Source of the DNA: Bradyrhizobium sp. BTAi1
GTDB lineage: Bacteria > Pseudomonadota > Alphaproteobacteria > Rhizobiales > Xanthobacteraceae
Direction: 5' to 3'
NCBI RefSeq assembly: GCF_000015165.1
Contig: NC_009475.1
Coordinates: 1-64,000 of the forward strand
Length of the DNA: 64,000 nt
This document shows, piece after piece, positions 16,827 to 24,873 of this stretch (its first letter is position 1; every line of letters starts with the position of its first letter). The position numbers and the translations under genes were made by a program. The notes under the pieces were generated by a model. The model was not told the origin of the DNA and made no database searches. It saw nothing but the letters and a program-made list of their open reading frames with translations.

Positions 16827-17999
16827 TTAGCCGGCCGGCTGGTACAGTCTCGGAAACCATCGATCGACAACGGCCGTTGGGAACCCCAGCTTGACTGGTG
16901 ATCGCGTGGTTGGCGACACAAGATAACCCTTCTCAATAAGCACATTGAGGACCGTTCGCGCTTGGCGTTCTTCATATCCCGTAAGCGCTGGTGCATTGCC
17001 TCGCGCGTATTCACCAGCCATCACCGCTTCACGCAGCAGGGGCCAAGAACCCTTTGGAAGGCGTTTTGCACGCGTTTCCTCTTCGGTCCAGATCTCCATG
17101 CGTCTCAACAGTTCTTCCGGCTCCAGGAGCGCGGCCATAAAGTCGATTTGATCGACACACGTCGTCAGAAAGAATGTGCAGAAACCGATAAGCCCCGCCA
17201 TCGTTAGGTTGCCTCGACCATCAAGGTCACCTCTCCGTGGTTCATCTGCCGCTTGCAGGTTAGCTTTGTAATCGTTGACGCGTCGCGCGAGTCCTCGCGA
17301 AACGGCCCAAAGTTCGGAGCCGACATCCAACTCCCGTAAGAGCGCGTGCGAGAACAGCCGAGTCACGCGGCCGTTGCCGTCTAGAAACGGGTGAATCCAG
17401 GCTAAGCGATGGTGAGACGCTGCAACGCCGATAATCTTACGTAGTCGCGAAAGGTGCTTCGACGAGTAGCCTTCGGCAAACCGCTGCAAGAACGCCGGGA
17501 GGTCTCCCGGTGGCGGCGGTATGTGGAGTCCTACCTTGACGTGGTCCTTCCGAAGTTCGCCGGGGACGATTCTAATCTTTTCTTTGGTGGTGGTGGGGTG
17601 GTCGACGACGAGCAGCTCTTCCGGCAGGCGCTCGCAAAAGTTTTTGTGCGTCCAGACGATGAAATCGACGGACAGCGCAGGCGAGGGGGCCTCACCGCGA
17701 TCGATCATGCGTTGCACTTCGATGTGCGCGCGCGCTTCCAATTGCAGATTGCGACGCTCAGGCTCGTTGGCAAGGTCGTTGTTGAGTGCCCGATCAATGT
17801 CGATGGGCAACGTGTTGTGGCCCTCGATGAGGTTCGAGTAATAGCAGTTCATCGAACGCACCAGGTCCCCCACCGAGGCCCGCAAAACCGGGTGTAGCCG
17901 TCCGGCCAACGTATTGGCCTTAGCCAACAGATCGGTCGCTAAATCTTCAAGTTCCTGCCGATCCTCGGGCAGGAGGGGTTCCATCGCTGAGACGTCCAT
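16827..17999 (-). CDS. Fic-domain protein, class II (N-terminal inhibitory helix)
   Basis: Fic enzymes transfer AMP or other groups from nucleotides to target proteins. The 390-aa protein has the full active-site motif HPFLDGNGRVTR (about residues 202-213). An inhibitory motif of the (S/T)xxxE(G/N) form is present in YYSNLIEGHNT near residue 56, so activity is self-restrained. The C-terminal 60 residues look like a winged helix (GYEERQARTVLNVLIEKGY) and may bind DNA. The start at ATG 17999 or 17984 sits next to a tandem TTTGCCG repeat that could be its own operator. Confidence 0.93.
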   Translation of the reverse strand: MDVSAMEPLLPEDRQELEDLATDLLAKANTLAGRLHPVLRASVGDLVRSMNCYYSNLIEGHNTLPIDIDRALNNDLANEPERRNLQLEARAHIEVQRMIDRGEAPSPALSVDFIVWTHKNFCERLPEELLVVDHPTTTKEKIRIVPGELRKDHVKVGLHIPPPPGDLPAFLQRFAEGYSSKHLSRLRKIIGVAASHHRLAWIHPFLDGNGRVTRLFSHALLRELDVGSELWAVSRGLARRVNDYKANLQAADEPRRGDLDGRGNLTMAGLIGFCTFFLTTCVDQIDFMAALLEPEELLRRMEIWTEEETRAKRLPKGSWPLLREAVMAGEYARGNAPALTGYEERQARTVLNVLIEKGYLVSPTTRSPVKLGFPTAVVDRWFPRLYQPAG

Positions 18000-18000
18000 A

Positions 18001-18093
18001 TTTGCCGCTTTCTTTGCCGGTAAATACTAGAGCAGAATCAAGCGTTAAAGGAATAGTCGGTGCCCATGCTTTGCCGCTTTTATTGCCGGTTTG
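18001..18093. repeat. Tandem direct repeats upstream of the fic gene
   Basis: The unit TTTGCCGCTTTCTTTGCCGG (18001-18020) recurs as TTTGCCGCTTTTATTGCCGG (18070-18089). Each unit itself contains two TTGCCG hexamers about 12 bp apart. They lie immediately before the fic start codon, in the space between fic and the divergent TIR-caspase operon, and look like regulator sites. Confidence 0.65.
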
Positions 18094-18170
18094 ATCAGCA
18101 GAATTTCTCAACGCATTCCCATAAATACAGCTGTCGATTGCAGAAACCTGGGGATTTCCGCACGCGGTAG

Positions 18171-18197
18171 TTGCGAGGTGAGCTTTTGTTCTATAAT
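18171..18197 (+). promoter_or_regulatory. Possible promoter of the TIR-caspase operon
   Basis: A consensus TATAAT (18192-18197) is preceded at 15 bp by TTGCGA (18171-18176). It is 27 bp ahead of the first TIR start codon, which has a strong GGAGGGGGGA ribosome-binding site. The spacer is short, so the -35 assignment is weak. Confidence 0.4.
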
Positions 18198-18223
18198 TGT
18201 TCTTTCAATGGGAGGGGGGAACA

Positions 18224-18706
18224 ATGCCCGTAAAGGTCTTTATTTCGCATAAGAAGGAAGACACTGAGCAGGCGGCGGCCATTGCAGCGTATCTTAAGAG
18301 CAATGGTCTTTTCGTCTATCTGGATGTCATCGACAGCCAGCTCGCCAAAACCGGTCCTGATCTCGCCGATTATATACGCGGGCAGTTGGATCAGTGCACC
18401 CAGCTCCTTGCGGTCATAAGCGCACGTACCCAGGCATCCTGGTGGGTACCTTGGGAAATCGGGGTAGCGACGGAGAAAGAGCGATTTCTCGCTTCATTCG
18501 TATCCGGCGGGGCGACGGTGCCGGAATTTTTGGTGAAGTGGCCCTACCTGCGGACCCAGGCCGACCTGGATAAATACATCGCTGAATCGAGGCGAGCGGA
18601 ATTGCTGGTCGAGAGCCGGCTTCAGAAGGGGCAGGGAGCCACGGCCCGTGCCCAAGGCTTCCGGTCGTTCCACACGTCCCTGAAGGCTTCCCTTGGCCAA
18701 CCATAA
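18224..18706 (+). CDS. TIR-domain protein, first gene of a TIR-caspase operon
   Basis: A 160-aa TIR protein. It opens with the canonical first strand MPVKVFISHKKEDTEQA, and WWVPWEIGVATEKERF is the conserved C-terminal TIR helix region with a candidate catalytic Glu. It probably consumes NAD+ or makes an NAD-derived messenger. A very strong Shine-Dalgarno (GGAGGGGGGA) precedes ATG 18224. It is the first of five closely spaced genes (18224-21789) that also include a ThsB-like TIR, a caspase-like protease, a RyR-like protein and a phosphoesterase. Confidence 0.9.
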   Translation: MPVKVFISHKKEDTEQAAAIAAYLKSNGLFVYLDVIDSQLAKTGPDLADYIRGQLDQCTQLLAVISARTQASWWVPWEIGVATEKERFLASFVSGGATVPEFLVKWPYLRTQADLDKYIAESRRAELLVESRLQKGQGATARAQGFRSFHTSLKASLGQP

Positions 18707-18732
18707 TCAAGCTTGAGCATTGGAGAAATTTC

Positions 18733-19104
18733 ATGGCTAACCCAAAAGTTATTTTTGTTGCCTTTGCCATTGAGGATGAAAAGCAGCGCGACCTGCTGAA
18801 GGGCCAGTCGCTTCATCCGCGCGCGCCGTACGAGTTCATCGACATGTCGGTGAAGGAGGCATACGACAGCGGCTGGAAAGATAAGGTGCGGACTCGGATT
18901 CGCCGATCTGACGGCGTCATCGTTCTTGTGAGCAAGAACTCCACCAACTCGACCGGCCAAAAATGGGAAATTGCCTGTGCCAAGGAAGAGGGCAAGAAGG
19001 TCCGTGGTATCTGGGCCTATAGCAATGACCGTACCGAGATCCAAGGCGTGACGACCTACGCCTGGAGCGACGCCAACATCAGCAATTTCATTGACTCACT
19101 CTGA
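18733..19104 (+). CDS. ThsB-like TIR protein (DUF1863/TIR-like family)
   Basis: The 123-aa product starts with the strand [16 protein letters not shown] and contains [12 protein letters not shown] and [16 protein letters not shown]. This is the pattern of the ThsB family of Thoeris systems, which sense phage infection and synthesise cyclic ADP-ribose-type signals from NAD+. The Glu of KWEIACA is the likely catalytic residue. The gene lies 26 bp after the first TIR gene and 7 bp before the caspase-like gene. Two distinct TIR proteins feeding one effector is unusual. Confidence 0.85.
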   Translation: MANPKVIFVAFAIEDEKQRDLLKGQSLHPRAPYEFIDMSVKEAYDSGWKDKVRTRIRRSDGVIVLVSKNSTNSTGQKWEIACAKEEGKKVRGIWAYSNDRTEIQGVTTYAWSDANISNFIDSL

Positions 19105-19111
19105 GCTCTCC

Positions 19112-20107
19112 ATGCGCAAGGCGCTTATCGTCGGCATCGACTACTACCAGGATCTCACGTCGCTGAGCGGCTGCGTCAAAGATGCGGAAGCCGTTGCGAA
19201 CATGCTTTGTCGCAATGCTGATGAGACGACGAACTTCAAGACGCCGAAGGTTTTGACCGCTACCGGCGTGCAAGATTTGGTGACCCGGCGGACTCTTCGG
19301 GACTCTATCGAGGCGCTGTTCGCGGACGATTCCGAAATCGTCTTGCTGTACTTTGCTGGTCACGGCTACGTCGATGCGACCGGCGGTTTCCTTTGCGCGA
19401 GTGACTGCCGTGACGGTGACGATGGCTTAGCGCTCAGCGACGTCATGACGTTCGCAAAGGAATCAAAGGCCAAGAACAAGATCATCATTCTCGACAGCTG
19501 CCACGGAGGAATCGCCGGGAACAGGCCAGGCAAGGGCAGCCTCGCCGAGATCGGCGAGGGAATGACGTTGCTGACGGCCTCTACCGAAGATCAATATTCC
19601 TACGAAGGAGGCAACGGCGCACCGGGTGTCTTCACCAATCTGCTGGTGGACGCTCTGAACGGCGCCGCGGCTAACTTGGTCGGCGACGTAACGCCTGGCA
19701 GCGTCTATGCGCACATCGACCAATCGCTGGGACCTTGGGGCGGCCAGAGGCCCGTATTCAAGACTAACGTGAAGTCATTTGTCTCCCTCCGCAAAGCCGC
19801 CCCACCCATTGCGCTCGAAGAGTTGCTGCAATTGGCCAAGCACTTTCCGAAGCCGGGGTTCAAATTCCCGCTCGATCCATCTTACGAGCCGGAAAGGTCT
19901 CAGGAGCAGCGCGACGATACAAGCATTCCTCCACCAGATCCTGCGAAGAATGTCATTTTTAAAATGCTGCAGAACTACGTCAGAGTGAATTTAGTTCGTC
20001 CCGTGGGCGCTCCCCACATGTGGCACGCCGCGATGGAAAGCAAATCGTGCGAGCTAACTGTATTGGGCGAGCATTATCGCCGGCTGGTCGCGGATAAGCT
20101 AATCTGA
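19112..20107 (+). CDS. Caspase-like protease (peptidase C14) with C-terminal accessory domain
   Basis: The 331-aa protein has a caspase fold (residues 1-235): [11 protein letters not shown] at the start, catalytic His in [11 protein letters not shown] (about residue 85) and catalytic Cys in [10 protein letters not shown] (about 130). The C-terminal 90 residues ([12 protein letters not shown], then [11 protein letters not shown] and [13 protein letters not shown]) form a separate conserved domain that could bind the activating signal. ATG 19112 is preferred to an overlapping TTG at 19091. Known TIR-caspase Thoeris variants use such a protease as a suicide effector activated by a TIR-made nucleotide, and the same role is inferred here. 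Confidence 0.9.
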   Translation: MRKALIVGIDYYQDLTSLSGCVKDAEAVANMLCRNADETTNFKTPKVLTATGVQDLVTRRTLRDSIEALFADDSEIVLLYFAGHGYVDATGGFLCASDCRDGDDGLALSDVMTFAKESKAKNKIIILDSCHGGIAGNRPGKGSLAEIGEGMTLLTASTEDQYSYEGGNGAPGVFTNLLVDALNGAAANLVGDVTPGSVYAHIDQSLGPWGGQRPVFKTNVKSFVSLRKAAPPIALEELLQLAKHFPKPGFKFPLDPSYEPERSQEQRDDTSIPPPDPAKNVIFKMLQNYVRVNLVRPVGAPHMWHAAMESKSCELTVLGEHYRRLVADKLI

Positions 20108-20110
20108 GGC

Positions 20111-20410
20111 ATGCAGATGTCCAAGACGCCAAACGATCAAGCCTTCGACTCCCTCGTGGAAGAGCTAGCGGCGATTGAGCACAAGCGCTGGGCTCACTGG
20201 CAAAAATACCTGCACGAAAAGGGCCAGCGGCAATCTGATGGATCGGTTCTGCTGCCGGCGGATCTCGTAGCTCGCTGGGACCGGCAGATCGATACGTCGT
20301 ATGACGCTCTTCCCGAAGAGGAGAAGGACAGCGATCGTGAGCAAGTGCGTAAGTATTTTCCACTTCTTAAGCGGTGGCTGGAACACTTTGCAGGGGCGGG
20401 TGAAAAATAA
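20111..20410 (+). CDS. Small RyR-domain-like protein
   Basis: The 99-aa product contains AAIEHKRWAHWQKYLHEKG and YDALPEEEKDSDREQV. The EHxRW helix followed by an LPxEEKxxDR stretch matches the pattern of prokaryotic RyR domains. Comparative genomics has linked these to nucleotide-signal conflict systems. It could therefore sense or buffer the TIR product. It starts 3 bp after the caspase-like gene and its TAA overlaps the next ATG, so translation is tightly coupled. The family call is by pattern recognition only. Confidence 0.7.
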   Translation: MQMSKTPNDQAFDSLVEELAAIEHKRWAHWQKYLHEKGQRQSDGSVLLPADLVARWDRQIDTSYDALPEEEKDSDREQVRKYFPLLKRWLEHFAGAGEK

Positions 20411-21789
20411 TGTCGGATGCGTTCAAGACCTTTCGTGACCCTCTCCTTTCTCTTTATCAATCGGCCGTTACCGAGGTTGCCAATAAGGTCGACGGCCAGA
20501 ATAGGGCCGTTGCCAAAAGCCGGTTTGGCGTGCAGCGATCCATGTCCAGCACGCTGCAGGACATCGCCGTCGATATCGCCGAGCGCGAATATAACCTGTC
20601 GGTAGGCGATGCTGTCCCCACGCTAGACGGTAACCCGACGGCCTGCGAGCTATCCAAGGGAGGCATGGCCAAGGTCTGTGCCGAATGGGCGCTACGTTAT
20701 ATGAAGGCCCAGGCACTCGGAGACACGCTTGCCGTTCAGCAGCTGCAAGATGAATTCAAGGCCGGGACTTGCGATCCCGCCTGGCTCACTACTTTTGAAG
20801 CATACGGCAGTTACTTTAAGGACGGGAAGCGAAAAGCGACCCCCTATATTCGGGCAGCCGATGTCGGGCCGAAAACGATTGAGATCAAGGCTAACGCGCG
20901 CGTTGGTCTAATCGGGGATTGGGGAACCGGTGCAGCGCCCGCAATGGAAGTTCTGCGTTGCATCGCTGAAGAGCGCACCGACGTCGTCGTACATCTCGGC
21001 GATATCTACTACTCGGGCACTCCTGCTGAATGCCAGGCAAATTTTCTGAACCCGGTCAATGCCGTTCTGCGTAAGGACAGGGCTCTCCCAGTATATTCGT
21101 TGTCGGGCAACCATGACATGTATTGCGGTGGCGTCGGCTTTTACGACCTCATTACGAAGCTCAACCCCGCGCCCCTGACACAGCCGGCCAGTTTCTTCTG
21201 CCTCCGGTCGGCAGATGAGAAATGGCAGTTTCTGGCGATGGATACCGGCCTGCATGACGATAACCCCGCGACTGTCGCCGGCGCGCTGACTTACATCGAA
21301 GAAGACGAACTGGCTTGGCACTGCGACCGCATCCGTGAGTTTAACGGCCGAACCATACTGCTCTCTCACCATCAGCTATTTTCTGCTTTTTCGTCGATCG
21401 GGGGTGGCGATAGCCAAGGTAAGAGGTCTGCGGTTAATCCGCTGCTGCTAAAGGCTTTCAAGAAATTGACAGAAACCAAGCCGGTTGCAGCGTGGTTCTG
21501 GGGGCATGAACATACGCTTAGCGTCTATAAGCCGTTTGCCGGCCTTGAACGCGGTCGCTGCGTTGGCCACAGCGCTGTTCCTGTATCAGTCATTGACGAG
21601 ATATATAAGCCGCTCTCAGATCTCAACGACGCGCCAGCACTGCTAGACGAGTCCAGGTTGGGAACACGAGGCGGAGTCTACAATCATGGCTACGCGCTTT
21701 TGAGTATTGAAGCCGACCTATGCAAAGCCGACTATTATCAAACCACGGCCAAAGGCCGCGATCTGCTGTTTAGCGAAGCGTTTCGCTAG
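20410..21789 (+). CDS. Calcineurin-like metallophosphoesterase
   Basis: A 459-aa protein with a 160-residue N-terminal region of unknown role and a metallophosphoesterase domain. The metal-binding blocks are in order: GLIGDWGTG (about 165), VVHLGDIYYSG (about 195), LSGNHDMYCGG (about 235), LSHHQLFSAF (about 317) and FWGHEHTL (about 358). Such enzymes hydrolyse phosphodiesters, including cyclic nucleotides or nucleic acids. As last gene of the TIR-caspase operon (TAATG overlap upstream), it may degrade the signal, act as a second effector or modify the caspase product. The substrate cannot be read from sequence. Confidence 0.9.
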   Translation: MSDAFKTFRDPLLSLYQSAVTEVANKVDGQNRAVAKSRFGVQRSMSSTLQDIAVDIAEREYNLSVGDAVPTLDGNPTACELSKGGMAKVCAEWALRYMKAQALGDTLAVQQLQDEFKAGTCDPAWLTTFEAYGSYFKDGKRKATPYIRAADVGPKTIEIKANARVGLIGDWGTGAAPAMEVLRCIAEERTDVVVHLGDIYYSGTPAECQANFLNPVNAVLRKDRALPVYSLSGNHDMYCGGVGFYDLITKLNPAPLTQPASFFCLRSADEKWQFLAMDTGLHDDNPATVAGALTYIEEDELAWHCDRIREFNGRTILLSHHQLFSAFSSIGGGDSQGKRSAVNPLLLKAFKKLTETKPVAAWFWGHEHTLSVYKPFAGLERGRCVGHSAVPVSVIDEIYKPLSDLNDAPALLDESRLGTRGGVYNHGYALLSIEADLCKADYYQTTAKGRDLLFSEAFR

Positions 21790-21837
21790 CTCTAGACTTG
21801 CACCGAAAGCTGTACGACAGCGCGAGCCAGCTCGACG

Positions 21838-22440
21838 CTAGCTGGTCGCTGGCTTCTCCGAGATCATCAGAGAGAACGCCGTGATCTCCTCAAGGTGGGG
21901 GAATTCGTCCGTCTCCCGGCCCCACCAGCTCTGCGCATCTTTGTAAAAGATGTGCAGGAATTTGTGGTAGCGATCGTAGAACTCGGACATGTTCAGTTTC
22001 GGCCGCTTGATCCCCGCATGCGCGACCGCGATATTCCTGGCGCGACGAAACTCTTCAGGCAAGGTTGGAGGAATGCTCTCGGGAAATGCGCTGATGTGAT
22101 TTTCCCAACTGGGGGCCGTGCCGTCCAAGATCGCGTCCCGCCTCTTCCGCAATGACCTGTGCAGAAAGCTCGCGATGTACTTGTCGGCATCGACGGCCTG
22201 CAACGTGCTGGCGTCATGCCGTTCACGGGCAATGGCGCAAAGTGCGAATTCATAAAGGTGATGAACGAATCTCGCGTAGGCATCATAGGCCTTGTAAGCT
22301 CGCCGCCGATCCTGCCCTTGCACAATCAGCTCTTCGCCGGCCGAGGCAAACTGCTTGAATGCCTCGTCGCAGCGCAGAAATTCGTGCTTGAGGGCTATGC
22401 AGAGCGCCTTGTCGGTCTCGTCGCCGAGGGTGAATTTCAT
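21838..22440 (-). CDS. Hypothetical protein, 200 aa, third gene of an HNH/SEC-C operon
   Basis: A soluble, mostly helical protein with no recognised domain. It begins MKFTLGDETDKALCIALKHE and contains FVHHLYEFALCAIARERHD and EEFRRARNIAVAHAGIKRPK. The RxxxxxAH pattern in that last segment recalls HEPN- or AbiV-like helical bundles, but the match is too weak to assign. It starts 5 bp after the SEC-C/TPR gene ends on the same strand, so the two are co-transcribed. The operon is convergent with the TIR-caspase operon. Confidence 0.75.
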   Translation of the reverse strand: MKFTLGDETDKALCIALKHEFLRCDEAFKQFASAGEELIVQGQDRRRAYKAYDAYARFVHHLYEFALCAIARERHDASTLQAVDADKYIASFLHRSLRKRRDAILDGTAPSWENHISAFPESIPPTLPEEFRRARNIAVAHAGIKRPKLNMSEFYDRYHKFLHIFYKDAQSWWGRETDEFPHLEEITAFSLMISEKPATS

Positions 22441-22445
22441 CGCGT

Positions 22446-23855
22446 CTACTCAGTCTCGGGCTTCTTCCTGGCCTTCTTGCGCGCGAGATAATTGATGATC
22501 GCGTTGAAGTTAATGCCGATGCCCGCGATGTTCGGCTCCAGCAAGAAGAAGTTGGATACCGTCGCGAGCCCGCCGTCTGGCGTGCTGTCGGATTTCGCTT
22601 TAGTCGAGGCCTTGCCGCTTGCGAGCGTCTCCGTCACACGGAGCAACAAGTTGAGTCGCCGCTCATTGAACAGCGGCTCGGCCGTTCCCAGTGACTGGAG
22701 TAAGGTCTTCGCCTTGGTCAGCCGCTCCGGCGCGGTCGACCAGATCGCAATGGCCGAATAGGCGAAGACGAAATCCTCGAATTCATGACACAGCAGGGTT
22801 TCCCGCTTGACGGCGTCGATTTCCTTGCTCGCGGCCTCGATCTGCTTGCGGTAAAGGAGGCATTCCGCCAGGTGCACCTTGTCGAGGTCAGAAGATCCGA
22901 GCTGAAGGGCTTCCCGGTAAGCGCATTCCGCCTGCTCCCAATCATCAGCGTATCGGTAGCTGTCGCCCAATTCGCGCTGCAGCGCGGCCCTGCCGGCCTG
23001 CGTCCAGTTGTCCTCAAGCAGCAGCGCATGAAACTGCGCTGCGGAGTCCTTCAGCAGCTGCTTGTCGCGTCGCAGGTTACCCTGCAATTGCAGGAGCCGT
23101 CCGAAGAGGTGCCGCTCATATGCTCCAAGGGGGTCGTCGGCCTCAGTGTCTTTCACGATGTCGAGGACCTCGGCCAAGATTTGCTCGGCCGTCTTGGTGT
23201 CTCCGATCATCAAGTACTGAACCGCTTTCGCTCCGCGATATTGGAGCTGATTGTCGCGATCTTCGTCGAGTTCGAGGATGCGGTCGATAATCTCCATTCG
23301 GGGCGCGAACGGCTGATCGTCGAACTCCAGGTCGACGTACAGTTGCAGCAGCTCAAGGTCCGTTTCCGCCTTCGTGATCGGACCCGCCTTCGCCAGCTCC
23401 CGCCGGGCTTCCTCTCGGTCACTGCCGGGCGACAGATAATGCATAGCCCGATAGTAGACGATCTTCCTGTACCACGAAGGATGCTGAATGTTGGTGCGCA
23501 GCCGGTCCAGCGTCGCCAGCCAATCCTTCGTGAGGCCGAGCCGGAAATATAGCCACGACAGGCGAGAAACGTAGGCGCCGAGGGCGTTCACGTCGATCCG
23601 CAACAGCTCGGGCCCGACGCTGACCCGGCCCAACGCGGGAGCGGTATTGGTCTTGTGCCAGATTGTATATTGCGTGATGTCCGCGCGGGTCGCGCTCAGC
23701 GCCCGCTCCAGGTTATTATCCTTGATCGCCTGGTCGTACGCCTTGCCGATGTCAAAGCCTTGCAGCCGCTGCCAGCAGCATTGCTTGTATTTTTTCCCGG
23801 ACGCGCATGGGCATGGCTCGCTCCATTTTGGCTTCCACATCGGGCGTTTCGGCAT
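22446..23855 (-). CDS. SEC-C zinc motif protein with TPR repeats
   Basis: The 469-aa protein has an N-terminal SEC-C motif (CPCASGKKYKQCC, residues 15-27) that binds zinc. A long helical-repeat region of TPR type follows (for example LQRELGDSYRYADDWEQAEC and AYREALQLGS, about 300-340). A C-terminal hydrophobic tail (FLLEPNIAGIGINFNAI, about 440-456) is followed by a basic KKARKKPE end. TPR proteins with a terminal effector patch occur in antiphage systems; a scaffold or sensor role is plausible. It lies between an HNH nuclease gene (18 bp upstream) and a 200-aa protein gene (5 bp downstream). Confidence 0.85.
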   Translation of the reverse strand: MPKRPMWKPKWSEPCPCASGKKYKQCCWQRLQGFDIGKAYDQAIKDNNLERALSATRADITQYTIWHKTNTAPALGRVSVGPELLRIDVNALGAYVSRLSWLYFRLGLTKDWLATLDRLRTNIQHPSWYRKIVYYRAMHYLSPGSDREEARRELAKAGPITKAETDLELLQLYVDLEFDDQPFAPRMEIIDRILELDEDRDNQLQYRGAKAVQYLMIGDTKTAEQILAEVLDIVKDTEADDPLGAYERHLFGRLLQLQGNLRRDKQLLKDSAAQFHALLLEDNWTQAGRAALQRELGDSYRYADDWEQAECAYREALQLGSSDLDKVHLAECLLYRKQIEAASKEIDAVKRETLLCHEFEDFVFAYSAIAIWSTAPERLTKAKTLLQSLGTAEPLFNERRLNLLLRVTETLASGKASTKAKSDSTPDGGLATVSNFFLLEPNIAGIGINFNAIINYLARKKARKKPETE

Positions 23856-23873
23856 CCTGCGGCTCGCCTGCAG

Positions 23874-24611
23874 CTAAGTCGCAACTGGGGATTCTAGTCC
23901 GGCATCGAGCCGCTGAAGGACCCGATGCGACACGGTTACGCCTCCGATCACCCTCAGCACCGCCTCCGGCTCGTGCGGATCACCGCTGGTCCGGATGCCG
24001 CCGAAGATCCGGAATACCCAGATTGACATCTCCGGGAAATCGACGCCTTGCGCGCCCTCATACACAAGCGCGCCGGCACCGAGATCGCCGGTTATGCGGG
24101 AGCGGGCGTTGCCGGCGAGCAGCTGCCGGTGCATCTCCTCGCCTTGTCGATTGAGGAACCCGGCCCAAACGCCGTGCTTCTGCCGATCGAGCATCGCCCC
24201 GAAATGGTGGAACAGCAGCCCCTGCGTGATGAACTTGAACAATTCGTCGACCCGGGTCGCGTCGAACGGCAGTGTCATTGACGGCACGAGCATGCCGTTT
24301 TGAAGTATCAGCTCCTGCCGCTGCCCAGAGGCCAGTTGGGCCTTCAGCTTCGCGTTTTTTGCCAATCGCGGCTCAACCATCGTCGACAGGACGCCAAGCG
24401 CATCTCGATGATTGCCTGCAAACGGCAATACCGCGGTGAGATAGTGCTCATGGCCGCTCTTGACGCCGTTGCAGGTGCCGCAGGCCGGGACCTTGGGCAG
24501 GTTGTCCCGGCGGCTAATCGGAAAAAATTCGCGCGCCAGCACGTGGTCCATGGTCGCCGCAGGTGCGGTGCCACAGTAGACGCAGATTTTGCCAACGTGC
24601 CGCTTGCTCAT
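23874..24611 (-). CDS. HNH-type endonuclease
   Basis: The 245-aa protein has an HNH domain near its start. The zinc cysteines are in [17 protein letters not shown], with the DH of TMDHVL as metal/catalytic residues, and in [18 protein letters not shown]. The remaining 180 residues have no recognised domain. ATG 24611 ([14 protein letters not shown]) fits the domain start. It is the first gene of a three-gene minus-strand operon (HNH, SEC-C/TPR, unknown). Its placement in the defence island suggests DNA or RNA cleavage during phage attack, which is inferred. Confidence 0.85.
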   Translation of the reverse strand: MSKRHVGKICVYCGTAPAATMDHVLAREFFPISRRDNLPKVPACGTCNGVKSGHEHYLTAVLPFAGNHRDALGVLSTMVEPRLAKNAKLKAQLASGQRQELILQNGMLVPSMTLPFDATRVDELFKFITQGLLFHHFGAMLDRQKHGVWAGFLNRQGEEMHRQLLAGNARSRITGDLGAGALVYEGAQGVDFPEMSIWVFRIFGGIRTSGDPHEPEAVLRVIGGVTVSHRVLQRLDAGLESPVAT

Positions 24612-24873
24612 GAGCGCAGTATACCATGACGCCGATTCTTCGAATTCTAGTCTTTGCAATGGTCAGCGGGGTTTCGATTCGCCTGGTGCTCGACTCCTGC
24701 CCGCAAACTCGGCCCCTATCGGAAAAACCGGGGAAAATGCCCGGAAGCGATGCGCATCGCTTGACCGCCCAGATTGGCCTGTTCTAATTTTGTTCTCAGG
24801 TGCGGGGGCGATTCCGTGGGCCCCATGCCCTCTTTTCAATGAAAACAGCAAACGTCCCTTCCGGGCAGGAACC

